Shown here piece after piece: positions 1-8,325 of a stretch of DNA of 64,000 bases. Below the pieces are notes generated by a model, which was not told the origin of the DNA, made no database searches, and was given only the letters and a program-made list of their open reading frames with translations. Made by a program: the position numbers and the translations under genes. The stretch's first letter is position 1; each line of letters begins with the position of its first letter. Source of the stretch: Actinobacillus sp. GY-402 (GTDB lineage Bacteria > Pseudomonadota > Gammaproteobacteria > Enterobacterales > Pasteurellaceae); assembly GCF_014843355.1 (NCBI RefSeq), contig NZ_CP062137.1, positions 2,356,001 to 2,420,000 of the forward strand. The letters are read 5' to 3'.

Positions 1-717
1 TTGAAGGCGGACGAAACCCAAATCTACAAATATATTGTGCAAAACGTTGCGGCGGAACACGGCAAAACCGCCTGTTTCATGCCGAAACCGTTCGCCGGCG
101 ACAACGGTTCGGGCATGCATTGTAATATGTCTTTAAGCAAAGACGGCAAAAATATTTTCCAAGGCGATAAATACGCCGGTTTGTCTGAAACCGCGCTTTA
201 CTATATCGGCGGCATTATCAAACACGCCAAAGCCTTAAACGCGTTTACCAACCCGACCACCAACTCTTATAAACGTTTAGTGCCGGGATTTGAAGCGCCG
301 GTGTTATTGGCTTATTCCGCCAGCAACCGCTCCGCGTCTATCCGCATTCCGGCGGTCACCAGCCCGAAAGCGATTCGTGTGGAAGCGCGTTTCCCGGATC
401 CGGCTGCGAACCCGTATTTGGCTTTTGCGGCCTTGTTAATGGCGGGGCTGGACGGCGTGGTGAACAAAATTCATCCGGGCGATGCCATGGATAAAAATCT
501 GTACGATTTACCGCCGGAAGAATTGAAAGAAATTCCGGCCGTGGCGGCGTCGTTGGAAGAAGCGCTGAGCTCGCTGGAAACGGATTTCGAATTCCTAACC
601 AAAGGCGGCGTCTTCACCAAAGACTTCATTGAAGCCTTTATCGGCATCAAACGTAAAGAAGTGGCGCGCGTTAACATGACGCCGCATCCGGTGGAATACG
701 AATTGTATTATGCTTAA
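1..717 (+). CDS. glnA: Glutamine synthetase, C-terminal part (cut by window edge)
   Basis: Glutamine synthetase makes glutamine from glutamate, ammonia and ATP in the cytoplasm and is the main ammonia-assimilating enzyme. The 238 visible residues match the last half of the ~470-residue GlnA-I family. Visible blocks are the [15 protein letters not shown] active-site stretch, NRSASIRIP and [23 protein letters not shown]. The motif [10 protein letters not shown] holds the tyrosine (codon at 502-504) that GlnE adenylylates in enterobacteria, so control by adenylylation is likely. The frame is open through base 1; the TTG there is an internal codon, not a start. The gene ends in VEYELYYA and is followed by a USS-type terminator. 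PII (glnK) and amtB lie about 55 kb away in this window. Confidence 0.97.
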   Translation: MKADETQIYKYIVQNVAAEHGKTACFMPKPFAGDNGSGMHCNMSLSKDGKNIFQGDKYAGLSETALYYIGGIIKHAKALNAFTNPTTNSYKRLVPGFEAPVLLAYSASNRSASIRIPAVTSPKAIRVEARFPDPAANPYLAFAALLMAGLDGVVNKIHPGDAMDKNLYDLPPEELKEIPAVAASLEEALSSLETDFEFLTKGGVFTKDFIEAFIGIKRKEVARVNMTPHPVEYELYYA

Positions 718-741
718 TTAATGCGTCATCGCCGATAAAAT

Positions 742-784
742 AAAGTGCGGGCAAAAAACGTTGATTTTTTTGCCCGCACTTTTT
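742..784. terminator. USS-pair terminator between glnA and ClC gene
   Basis: Inverted repeat AAAGTGCGGGCAAAAA / TTTTTGCCCGCACTTT with a short loop, ending in a T run. It sits between the converging glnA and ClC genes and can serve both. Both arms carry the same variant (GGGC instead of GGTC), so the stem stays paired. Confidence 0.8.
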
Positions 785-806
785 GTTTACCGACGCGCTT
801 ATCAGG

Positions 807-2045
807 CTATGCCTGCCATTTGGCCGCCAGACGATCGGTGGCAATCGCCGCGCCCATCGCCAGCGTCAGCGGCATGAACACTTCCGCGTTGCTGCGGGTG
901 AGTTCCGCCAGAAAAACAATGGCGGTAAACGGCATTTTCTGCATAATGCCCAAAAATGCGCAGGCACCGATAATGGCGGCACCTTCCGTGGAAAGCGACG
1001 GAAACAGCGCGTTCCAGCCGATAGCCAGACTATAAGCAAAGGTACTGCCCAGCATCATAGAGGGCGTGATCAGCCCGCCGTACGCGCCCGCCGCCAGGGC
1101 AAGCCATACCGCAAGCCATTTTAACGCCATGAGTTGCAGACTTTCCGACCAACCGATCATTTCGCCGAAAGTCAGTTGATTACCGGCTTTGCCGTTGCCG
1201 AGAATTTCGGGTTGATAGATAGAAATAAAACCGATAAGGCTGAACAACAGCACGGCGACGGGAATCAGGCGTTTGTCCGTGCGCGCTAAAAACGGCAGGC
1301 GTTGGGTGGAACGACGAAATCCCCGCACCACAAGCGCGGTCAGCATGCCGATAAGCGCGGAAAAAAGCAGCAATGCCGTGTTAACCGGAAACGGCGTAAC
1401 CTGGCTATATTGCACCAAATCGCCCAGAAAAAAGCGCGAGACACAAGTGGAAATCACTACCGTAATCAAGGCGGCGCCCAATGCACGCGGATTGACGCTG
1501 AGCACCATGGTTTCCAGAATGAAAATCGTGGAAGCGAGCGGCACGTTATACACCGCCGTCAAGCCCGCACCGGAAGCGCAGGCGAGCAGTAATCTGGCGT
1601 CACCGTCGTTCAAGCCGGCTTTTCTTACCCATGCGCTGCCGAATGCCACGGACATTTCGCGCGGCGCCACTTCGCGCCCCAACGGCGAACCCAATCCCAC
1701 GGTGACGATTTGCAATAAAGCGTGGCCGACGGTTTTGAAAAACGGCACGCCTTGTTGCGGATTGTCCAATCCCTGCTTGATACTTAACAATTTTTGACCG
1801 TAACGGTGAACGGCGTACCAGCCGATTCCCGTCAGCATGCCGCAAAATGTGAGAACAAGCCAACGGCGTTCGGCGGAACTTTGCAGCACGCCTTCGCGAA
1901 ATGACAGATTTTCGCCGTTCAAGCCGTAACCGAAAGCGAAATGCTGAATGCCGTGCAGAATATAAGTGAGCGAAGTGCCGAGCAACCCGGCGATGAGACC
2001 GATATAAACGAGCGAAAGATAGAAACGGAAATTAAGTTTTGTCAT
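807..2045 (-). CDS. ClC-family chloride channel/transporter, divergent
   Basis: Inner-membrane protein of 412 residues with about ten hydrophobic segments. The selectivity-filter stretch SPLGREVAPRE (Glu125) matches the GREGP motif of ClC proteins. The later segment YNVPLASTIFILETM aligns with the family block that precedes the inner proton pathway. In canonical ClC antiporters that block ends in two glutamates; here it reads Glu178-Thr179, so the internal proton glutamate seems replaced by threonine. A clear GSGIP motif is also missing, with QQGVPFF in the region. This points to altered coupling, perhaps a channel rather than a Cl-/H+ antiporter; that is inference. Start MTKLNF chosen as the only long option. 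A second, canonical ClC lies at 23998-25368. Exact subfamily not assigned. Confidence 0.85.
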   Translation of the reverse strand: MTKLNFRFYLSLVYIGLIAGLLGTSLTYILHGIQHFAFGYGLNGENLSFREGVLQSSAERRWLVLTFCGMLTGIGWYAVHRYGQKLLSIKQGLDNPQQGVPFFKTVGHALLQIVTVGLGSPLGREVAPREMSVAFGSAWVRKAGLNDGDARLLLACASGAGLTAVYNVPLASTIFILETMVLSVNPRALGAALITVVISTCVSRFFLGDLVQYSQVTPFPVNTALLLFSALIGMLTALVVRGFRRSTQRLPFLARTDKRLIPVAVLLFSLIGFISIYQPEILGNGKAGNQLTFGEMIGWSESLQLMALKWLAVWLALAAGAYGGLITPSMMLGSTFAYSLAIGWNALFPSLSTEGAAIIGACAFLGIMQKMPFTAIVFLAELTRSNAEVFMPLTLAMGAAIATDRLAAKWQA

Positions 2046-2102
2046 GTACGATGAATTGTAAGAACAAACGGCGTGACGTCGGTTGGCAGACGAATCGCGC
2101 TG

Positions 2103-2220
2103 AAAAGTGCGGTCAAAAAAATGAAAGAATTTTTATAGGAAATGCCGACAAGCTTGCTATCTTCCGGATTGTCGGCAATATCGAGGTTCAAAAAACTTTC
2201 GTTTTTTTGACCGCACTTTT
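2103..2220 (-). terminator. Long-looped USS inverted repeat after yfcZ-like gene
   Basis: Arms at 2103-2127 and 2196-2220 pair through AAAAGTGCGGTCAAAAAAA plus a further GAAAG/CTTTC block, with a loop of about 68 bases. It lies downstream of the 2235-2525 gene and upstream of the ClC gene, both on the minus strand. It probably acts as a terminator, though the loop is unusually long. The open frame over this stretch is not a gene. Confidence 0.5.
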
Positions 2221-2234
2221 AATGGAATTAAAAT

Positions 2235-2525
2235 TTATACAGCGCGGGTGCCTAATTGGAAAATCACGCATTCCGCCTGGCAGCTGAACGTGAAATCGGC
2301 GGTTAAACGGAAACCGCCTTCCGTCGCGCTGATTTCGCTTTGGATTTGACAAGGCTCGGTTTCGGTATCGCGCGCTTTTTGGGTTAATTTCGCCAACGCC
2401 GCTTCCGCTTCCGCCCGAGTCGGATACGCTTTATCGAAAGTCGCTTTTAAATCGCTGTTATCCAGAATGGAACCCACGTCAAGCGTGTTGCAACCGACGC
2501 ATTCAACGGGTTTATCGTTTTTCAT
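2235..2525 (-). CDS. YfcZ/YiiS-family (DUF406) small protein
   Basis: Conserved 96-residue protein of unknown function. It resembles enterobacterial YfcZ along its length: CNTLDVGSILDNSD near the start (family: CMDVGTIMDNSD), then RAEAEAALAKLTQKARD, EPCQI, and a C-terminal FTFSCQAECVIFQLG. Four cysteines are spaced as CxxC near residues 9-12 and single ones later, so metal binding or redox chemistry is possible but unproven. No signal peptide; likely cytoplasmic. ATG is preceded by GGATAA about 7 bases upstream. It stands alone, with dps divergent on the other side. Confidence 0.85.
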   Translation of the reverse strand: MKNDKPVECVGCNTLDVGSILDNSDLKATFDKAYPTRAEAEAALAKLTQKARDTETEPCQIQSEISATEGGFRLTADFTFSCQAECVIFQLGTRAV

Positions 2526-2760
2526 AAATGATTATCCTATAAGTTGTTAACCGATGGGTGCACTTTACCCCCAAACGGCGCGCTAAGCAACCTTCGGCGT
2601 TGAGATTGTCGTATTTAATAGGAAATGAAAATCGTTAATTGTAAAAGCGATAGTTTTTTTCTATTTAAGTTATTCGAAAGAACGATTATGAAAGTGAGCC
2701 GTGCGGTATATAATAAAGCCAACAAAGCAAAGAAGTGATAAAAAAGAGAAGGAGAAGATT

Positions 2761-3327
2761 ATGTCAAACAAAATGAATTATCCGGTTTTAACTTTAACCG
2801 AAAAATCAAAGGCTTTAACGGCGGATGTCAATAAAAATGCCGCTCATACCGTTCCCGGTTTGGAAGTGAAAATCGGTCATTCCATTGCGGACGCGTTGCA
2901 AATGCGGTTGCAGGGTTTGAACGAATTGCAATTAATTTTAAAACATGCCCATTGGAATGTGGTGGGGCCGCAATTTATCGCCGTACATGAAATGTTGGAC
3001 GAACAGGTTGCCGAAGTGCGCGAATTCGTGGATGAAATCGCCGAGCGTATTGCCGCCTTAGGCGTTGCGCCGAACGGTTTGCCGGGCAATCTGGTGGCGA
3101 CCCGCCAAACGCCGGAATATCCGTTAGGTCGCGCTACCGCGCAGGATCATTTGCGTATCATCGACAAATATTATACGCACAACATTGAATCTCACCGCTT
3201 CGTGTTGGAACATTTCGGTGAATTGGATCCGATTAGCGAAGATTTGCTGGTGGCGCAAACCCGGGCGTTGGAAAAACTGCATTGGTTTATCCGCGCGCAT
3301 CTGGATAACGGAACCGGCAATCTGTAA
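2761..3327 (+). CDS. dps: Dps ferritin-like DNA-protection protein
   Basis: Dps forms a dodecamer that oxidises and stores iron with H2O2 and shields DNA in stress and stationary phase. The 188-residue product has the four-helix Dps fold signatures HAHWNVVGPQFIAVHEMLDEQ and FVDEIAERIAALG. The inter-subunit ferroxidase ligands of E. coli Dps map to His64, His76, Asp80, Asp91 and Glu95, all present. The lysine-bearing N-terminal tail could bind DNA. I place the start at the ATG at 2761, which follows GAGAAGGAGAAG; an earlier in-frame ATG at 2701 would add 20 lysine-rich residues unlike the family. Single gene, followed by a USS terminator. Confidence 0.95.
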   Translation: MSNKMNYPVLTLTEKSKALTADVNKNAAHTVPGLEVKIGHSIADALQMRLQGLNELQLILKHAHWNVVGPQFIAVHEMLDEQVAEVREFVDEIAERIAALGVAPNGLPGNLVATRQTPEYPLGRATAQDHLRIIDKYYTHNIESHRFVLEHFGELDPISEDLLVAQTRALEKLHWFIRAHLDNGTGNL

Positions 3328-3346
3328 AGGCTGAATTAAGTGCATT

Positions 3347-3393
3347 CAAAGTGCGGTCGTAAAAAACGTTGATTTTTTTGACCGCACTTTTTT
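3347..3393 (+). terminator. USS-pair terminator after dps
   Basis: CAAAGTGCGGTCGTAAAAAACG pairs with TTTTTTTGACCGCACTTTTTT, giving a stem with a short loop and a T run just after the dps stop. It also lies just before narQ, so narQ must use its own promoter or read-through. Confidence 0.8.
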
Positions 3394-3448
3394 GTTGCCG
3401 CGGTTTTTTGTTACAATAGCCGGCGTTTTTTATTCATCAGGATTCATT

Positions 3449-5134
3449 GTGAACGTTAAGAAATCGGTGACCACGCGCATTGCCCGCTATCTGATTACGG
3501 TAATTATTTTTGCCGGCATTATGACTACTTTTGCGCTCGGCATTATGGTGAGTAACCGTTCCGACGCCGAACAAATTAACGTATCGGGTTCGTTGCGTTA
3601 TCAAAGTTATCGCATTCTGCATAATCTGAGAAATTACCCGGATTTGTTGTATCAGGATTTACGCGAGTATCGCAAATCTCTGCATTCGCTGTCTTTAAGT
3701 CAAATCGACACGCAGATTTTGGTGCCGAAAGAGCTGAAAAGCGCCTATCATGACCTCATCGCGAGCTGGGGCAAAATGGAAAAAATCGCCTTAGAGCGGG
3801 ATATGAACGCCTATGATGCGAATTTGGCCGATTATGTTTCGCAGGTGGATCGCTTCGTGTTTGCGCTGCAGCGCTTTGCCGAGCGAAAACTGATTATTAC
3901 CAGCGTGGTGATTGTGGTGTCCATGCTGTTGATTATTGCGCTGGTCGCCAGCATTACCGCGTTTGTTAAAAAACAGGTGGCGGCGCCGTTGCAGCAATTA
4001 ACGCGCGCCAGCGTGCAGGTTCAAATGCGCAATTTCCAGCATGTTCCGCTGGATGTGAATCGTTCGGACGAGCTGGGAAATTTGGCGCAGGCGTTCACTC
4101 AAATGTCTTCCGAACTGAGCAAAATTTATTCCAATCTGGAAGAACGTATCGCGGAGAAAACCCAAAAACTCACGCAAACCAACCGTACTTTATCTATGTT
4201 GTATCATTGTTCGCAGGCGCTTTCCGGCATGGATACGAACAGCGAACATTTACGCGGCGTGATGAAAAATGTGATGTTGACGGAGCATTTGCGCGCGTTG
4301 GAATTGGTGCTGATCGCCGATGACACTCATATTTTGCTGGGCGAGCCGAGTGAAAATTTCAACTGGCAATCGGTGGATGTAGGAGACGACAACAATCGTA
4401 TCGGCGAGTTACGCTGGCAGACAGGCTTGCCTTGCCCGGATCCGCGCACCCTGGAAAATATCGGGCAAATGTTGGGACGATCGCTGTATTTCAGCCAAAC
4501 GCAACGTCAGCAACAACAGCTGTTATTGATGGAGGAACGTTCCATTATCGCCCGCGAACTGCACGATTCGCTGGCGCAGGTGTTGTCTTATCTGCAAATT
4601 CAGTTAACTTTGCTGAAACATAATTTGAATAAAGATGCGCCGGATGCAAAAAGCAAAAGTTTGGCGATTATTGGTGATTTCGAACAGGCGTTAACCGGCG
4701 GTTACACTCAGCTGCGGGAATTGTTGGCGACGTTCCGGTTAACCGTGCAGGAAGCTAATTTGAAACTGGCGCTGGAACAGGTTATCGACAGCCTGCGCAA
4801 CCAAACCTCTATTCGGATGCGTGTGACTTGCAGTTTGCCGTCGCACGTGTTTAACGCTCAACAGTTGGTGCACGCTTTGCAGATTGTGCGCGAAGCCGTG
4901 TTAAATGCCATTAAACATTCAAAAGCCAATCTGATTGAAGTGATTGCGCATACCAACGAAGACGGCGAGCAGGAAATTATTATTCGTGACGACGGCGTCG
5001 GTATTCCGAGTCTGGACGAACCGGAAGGGCATTACGGCTTGCGGATTATGGAAGAACGCAGTCGTCAGTTGAATGCGCAATTAACCATTAAAAACCGCCC
5101 GACCGGCGGCACCGAAGTTTGCATAGTGTTGTAA
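3449..5134 (+). CDS. narQ: Nitrate/nitrite sensor histidine kinase NarQ
   Basis: Membrane sensor kinase that detects periplasmic nitrate/nitrite and phosphorylates NarP/NarL-type regulators to switch on anaerobic nitrate respiration. With a GTG start at 3449 it has 561 residues, close to E. coli NarQ (566). Order: TM1 (~11-34), P-box NVSGSLRYQSYR (~44-55) that binds nitrate, TM2 (~150-175), HAMP and signalling helix, a cysteine-bearing central module, the HisKA_3 H-box RELHDSLAQVLSYLQ with phospho-acceptor His372, and a C-terminal HATPase (REAVLNAIKHSKA, DDGVGI, GLRIMEER). The start is set by CAGGA upstream of GTG; a TTG at 3392 falls inside the dps terminator and is rejected. No response regulator is adjacent. 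Confidence 0.93.
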   Translation: MNVKKSVTTRIARYLITVIIFAGIMTTFALGIMVSNRSDAEQINVSGSLRYQSYRILHNLRNYPDLLYQDLREYRKSLHSLSLSQIDTQILVPKELKSAYHDLIASWGKMEKIALERDMNAYDANLADYVSQVDRFVFALQRFAERKLIITSVVIVVSMLLIIALVASITAFVKKQVAAPLQQLTRASVQVQMRNFQHVPLDVNRSDELGNLAQAFTQMSSELSKIYSNLEERIAEKTQKLTQTNRTLSMLYHCSQALSGMDTNSEHLRGVMKNVMLTEHLRALELVLIADDTHILLGEPSENFNWQSVDVGDDNNRIGELRWQTGLPCPDPRTLENIGQMLGRSLYFSQTQRQQQQLLLMEERSIIARELHDSLAQVLSYLQIQLTLLKHNLNKDAPDAKSKSLAIIGDFEQALTGGYTQLRELLATFRLTVQEANLKLALEQVIDSLRNQTSIRMRVTCSLPSHVFNAQQLVHALQIVREAVLNAIKHSKANLIEVIAHTNEDGEQEIIIRDDGVGIPSLDEPEGHYGLRIMEERSRQLNAQLTIKNRPTGGTEVCIVL

Positions 5135-5136
5135 AA

Positions 5137-5646
5137 ATGAAAATCAGAACTGCAAAAGAACAGGATTTGCCGCAAATTGTGGCGATTTATAATCAGGCGA
5201 TTCCTTCACGCCGTATTACCGCCGATTTGACGCCTGTAACGGAACAAGGGCGTCGTCCGTGGTTTGAAGCGCATCTGAACAGCCGGCGCCATCCGATTTG
5301 GGTGCTGGAAAGTGCGGTAGAAAAAAACAAAGTTTTTGGCTGGTGTTCCTTTTCGCCGTTTTATGATCGCGCCGCATTTGACCAAACCGTGGAAATCAGC
5401 GTTTATCTGGATCAATCCGCAAAAGGCCGCGGCTACGGTTCGCTGGCGGTTCGGTTTTTGCAGGCGCAGATGGAAGAATTGGACGTACATACTTTGATGG
5501 CGTATGTGATTGAGGAAAATCACGTAAGCCGCAAAATGTTCGAAAAACAAGGCTTCCGCCAATGGGGGCGCTATCCGAACATCGCTAACATGGGCGACAG
5601 CTTACAGACTTTTTTGATTTATGGTTATCAGAAGTCGGTGGAATAG
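5137..5646 (+). CDS. GNAT-family N-acetyltransferase
   Basis: Cytoplasmic acetyl-CoA-dependent N-acetyltransferase of 169 residues, most like the phosphinothricin/amino-acid acetyltransferase branch; substrate unknown. Features: N-terminal MKIRTAKEQDLPQIVAIYN, EISVYLDQSAKGRGYGSLAV with the pyrophosphate-binding KGRGYG loop, then AYVIEENHVSRKMFEKQGF and WGRYPN, typical of the C-terminal strand-helix of GNAT proteins. The ATG at 5137 begins two bases after the narQ stop, so the two are probably co-transcribed; a start at 5119 would overlap narQ and is less likely. A USS inside the gene (5308-5317) encodes ESAVE. Confidence 0.88.
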   Translation: MKIRTAKEQDLPQIVAIYNQAIPSRRITADLTPVTEQGRRPWFEAHLNSRRHPIWVLESAVEKNKVFGWCSFSPFYDRAAFDQTVEISVYLDQSAKGRGYGSLAVRFLQAQMEELDVHTLMAYVIEENHVSRKMFEKQGFRQWGRYPNIANMGDSLQTFLIYGYQKSVE

Positions 5647-5671
5647 CTGACCGTTTTTTAGTTATCCAACG

Positions 5672-5697
5672 AAAGGCGTGATGACAAACGCCTTTTT
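5672..5697. terminator. Terminator between GNAT gene and cls
   Basis: AAAGGCG / CGCCTTT stem with a 10-base loop and a T run, between convergent genes; usable in both directions. Confidence 0.75.
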
Positions 5698-5705
5698 GTC
5701 GTCGC

Positions 5706-7190
5706 TTACAGCAACGGGCTGACCAGGCGCACGATATTTTCCACCAGTCCCCACCATTTTTGTCGGTAGAGCCAGTCCACTTCGTCGATGTAGCGGCTGT
5801 CGGCTAAATATTGCTGTTGCAACGCGGCGATTTGCTCGGTCATGTTTCGGTTGTAAATGGCCAGACTGATTTCAAGATTCAGAAAGAAGCTGCGCATATC
5901 CATGTTAACGGTGCCGAACAGGCTGAAATCGTCATCAATCACCAGCGTTTTGGCGTGTAATAATCCCGCGTTAAATTGGGCGATTTTAATGCCGTGCTTG
6001 AGCAATAACGGGAAATAAGCCCGCGAAGCGTAACGTACCATGAAGGAATCCACTTTTTCCGGCAAAATCAGGGTGACGTCCACGCCGCGGCGGGCGGCGG
6101 TGGTAAGCGCGATAAGCAAGGGCTCGTTCGGGACAAAATACGGCGTGGTAATGACGATTCGTTTGGTGGCGGAATGGATGGCGCATAGAATGGTTTCGTA
6201 AATAATGCTTTCATCCTGTTCGGGCGCGGAAGGAATGACCTGAGTGGTGATGTTGCCCGTCGGCGTCGGAATTGCCGCTACGTCCGTCTGTTCGTAACGA
6301 AGCAGATAGCTTTGCACCAGTTGCAGGTTTTCTTCGCTTTCAACGGCGATGTCAGCATACAGTACGGCGGCCATTTCCAATACCACGGCGCCGGTGCAGC
6401 GCATCATCACGTCCACCCATTCGCCCACGCCGGAATCTTTTTTGAAATAGCGCGGATCAATCAGATTAAAGCTACCGGTGTAACCGATGTAATAATCGAC
6501 GACCAGAATTTTACGGTGATTACGCAGATCGTTGCGGGTATAAAGGGTGCGTAATAAACTGATGGGCAGGGAAGATTGCACGAACACGCCGGCTAATTGC
6601 AGTTTAGTGTGCCATTGGCTGCGAAAAAAGCGACCGCTGCCGATGGCGTCGGCCAATATCACACAACGTACACCACGTTGGGCGGCGTCCAGGACGGCCT
6701 GCAACAGCGCATCGATTCTGCCTTCCGGCTCGATAATGTAGAAAGCCAGCAAGCAGCTTAATTTGGCTTGCCGAATATCGTCGATCATGGCGTTGATGAT
6801 GTCATCGGTAGAGGTGAGCAATTGCATGTCGTTATGCTGATTGGCGCCCAGACCGGTGGCTTTTTTTACCATTTTTTCAATTCCCTGATGGGATTTCGGC
6901 AGTTGTGTGTCCGTGCTGAAGTGTTGTTCGTCCGTTAGATAATCCGATGCGAAGTTTTGGTAGAATCGGGTCATTTCCGACGTCCGAGCTAAACGCCGTC
7001 TGCCGATCCGGGTTTCGCCCACCAGCAAATAGGCAATAACGCCCACCATGGGAAACGCCAGCAAAATCACCAGCCAGGCGAAAGCCGAACCCGTATTGCG
7101 TTGACGGTATAACACCCGAACGGCGCAGGCAACCACAACGGTAAAGTGAAGCGCCAATAGAACTTCACTCCAGGTTAACGAAAATAACAT
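5706..7190 (-). CDS. cls: Cardiolipin synthase (phospholipase D family)
   Basis: Inner-membrane enzyme that condenses two phosphatidylglycerols into cardiolipin and glycerol. The 494-residue length and layout match bacterial ClsA: two N-terminal transmembrane segments (~6-26 and ~36-58) and two phospholipase D HKD motifs, NHRKILVVD (His225, Lys227, Asp232) and LHAKTLVID (His412, Lys414, Asp419), each followed by a GS/GT-x-N motif (YTGSFN, FGTVNMD). The ATG is preceded by AGGAAAG. It lies 28 bases downstream of the YafD-like gene, likely one transcript. It could be a ClsA or a related paralogue; the chemistry is secure. Confidence 0.93.
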   Translation of the reverse strand: MLFSLTWSEVLLALHFTVVVACAVRVLYRQRNTGSAFAWLVILLAFPMVGVIAYLLVGETRIGRRRLARTSEMTRFYQNFASDYLTDEQHFSTDTQLPKSHQGIEKMVKKATGLGANQHNDMQLLTSTDDIINAMIDDIRQAKLSCLLAFYIIEPEGRIDALLQAVLDAAQRGVRCVILADAIGSGRFFRSQWHTKLQLAGVFVQSSLPISLLRTLYTRNDLRNHRKILVVDYYIGYTGSFNLIDPRYFKKDSGVGEWVDVMMRCTGAVVLEMAAVLYADIAVESEENLQLVQSYLLRYEQTDVAAIPTPTGNITTQVIPSAPEQDESIIYETILCAIHSATKRIVITTPYFVPNEPLLIALTTAARRGVDVTLILPEKVDSFMVRYASRAYFPLLLKHGIKIAQFNAGLLHAKTLVIDDDFSLFGTVNMDMRSFFLNLEISLAIYNRNMTEQIAALQQQYLADSRYIDEVDWLYRQKWWGLVENIVRLVSPLL

Positions 7191-7218
7191 ATTCTTTCCT
7201 TCATCTGTAAAATCCGCG

Positions 7219-8079
7219 TTATTCCAGGGAAAAATGCAGTTCTACCGGATTGTGATCGGAACTGCGTAACGATTTACTTTGCGCGGAATGCACGATAATG
7301 CCGCGGGTAAACACATTGTCCAGCGGATAACCGAAAGCTTTAATCCGTTCGTCCGGCGAAAAATGCACGGCGGTCAGGCCTAAGGAACGGATTAACGCCT
7401 GCAACTGTTCGGTACGGTTTTTACTCCAGGCATTGAAATCGCCCGTTAACACCACGGCGCCGTGATGCCGTTCAACCAGCTGTTTTAACGTTTCCAGTTG
7501 GTATTGATAGGCGGTTGTTTTCCATTCGAAATTAACCAAATGTACGTTAACGATTAACAGCGATTGCGTTTCCACCGCAAACTGCATTGCCGCCATGACC
7601 TTCGGCAGGCGCAGCCAGGGTTCGGGTTGTGCGTTAACGCAATAACGTTCGGCCGCCAAATCGGATAAATTCAATACGCCCGTTTGTTGGTGGCGGAATT
7701 GAAACGCCAGCGTATGTAATACGGTTTGAAATTGCGGAAACGTCTGCGGAATGCGCTGTAAGGTGGTCGCTTCCTGCAGCAAAACAAACTGTTTGTCTTG
7801 CGCCAGATTCAGCAAATCCCGTTGCCATCCGTTATCCGCGCCTTTGTGAATATTCCAGCTCAGCAAGCGGAATTCGCGCATGGGCACGGTTTCGGCGCGA
7901 AGATTCTGATAACATTGCCAGCGGGTAATATTTTTATCTTTGACTTTCTCAAACACTTGTTCCTGCGGATGTTGAAACAGCACTTGCGGTGTTTGATAAA
8001 GAGTCAGATTTTTGGTTAAAAACATAGTGACGCTGCCGAGTAAAAGCGTAATAACTAAGAATAATGTGCGTTTTTTCAT
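7219..8079 (-). CDS. YafD-like endonuclease/exonuclease/phosphatase-family protein
   Basis: Predicted Mg-dependent phosphoesterase of the DNase I-like fold; substrate unknown. It resembles E. coli YafD: LSWNIHKG near the start, FVLLQEA, VNVHLVNFEW, VVLTGDFNAWSKNR, AFGYPLDNVF and a C-terminal SSDHNPVELHF. These supply the Asn, Glu, Asp-x-Asn and Asp-His residues of the catalytic site. An N-terminal hydrophobic stretch (RTLFLVITLLLGSVTMFL) should anchor it in the inner membrane. I prefer the ATG at 8079 (MKKRTLF, after ACGAG), giving 286 residues; an ATG at 8109 would add ten residues before the anchor. It precedes cls. Confidence 0.82.
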   Translation of the reverse strand: MKKRTLFLVITLLLGSVTMFLTKNLTLYQTPQVLFQHPQEQVFEKVKDKNITRWQCYQNLRAETVPMREFRLLSWNIHKGADNGWQRDLLNLAQDKQFVLLQEATTLQRIPQTFPQFQTVLHTLAFQFRHQQTGVLNLSDLAAERYCVNAQPEPWLRLPKVMAAMQFAVETQSLLIVNVHLVNFEWKTTAYQYQLETLKQLVERHHGAVVLTGDFNAWSKNRTEQLQALIRSLGLTAVHFSPDERIKAFGYPLDNVFTRGIIVHSAQSKSLRSSDHNPVELHFSLE

Positions 8080-8207
8080 CTCGTGCACAAGTTGATAAAT
8101 GATGCCCATCTTAGCAATAAACGGCGCGGTTGTTCAAATTTTTACCGATCGCCGGGCCTGAGCGACAAAAAGTGCGGGCGATTTTTGCCGAGTTTTTTAA
8201 AAAACTT

Positions 8208-8268
8208 CGGTATTGTGTAGCAGTTGCAAAAAGAATTAAGGCTGTTGTGCAAATACTATACAATACCG
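8208..8268. repeat. Inverted repeat between ppc and yafD-like gene
   Basis: CGGTATTGTGTAG (8208-8220) and CTATACAATACCG (8256-8268) are complementary except for one G/T position, with 35 bases between. It is nested inside a looser USS pair (AAGTGCGGGC near 8170 and GACCGCACTTT near 8288). It could be a terminator for ppc or an operator for the downstream gene; function unknown. Confidence 0.55.
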
Positions 8269-8325
8269 AAAAACTTGCAAAAAATTGACCGCACTTTTGC
8301 GATAAAAGCGATGAATAAATATCGC

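Noticed and set aside
1-3. TTG at base 1 as a start codon for the glnA fragment
   Set aside because: The frame aligns with the interior of GlnA (about residue 232 of the E. coli protein); the gene is cut by the window edge.
2039-2287. Open frame on the plus strand between the ClC gene and yfcZ-like gene
   Set aside because: It runs through a USS inverted repeat and into the antisense of the yfcZ-like gene, with no family resemblance.
3392-3448. Longer narQ start at TTG 3392
   Set aside because: It begins in the dps terminator T run, and GTG 3449 has an SD and gives the family length.
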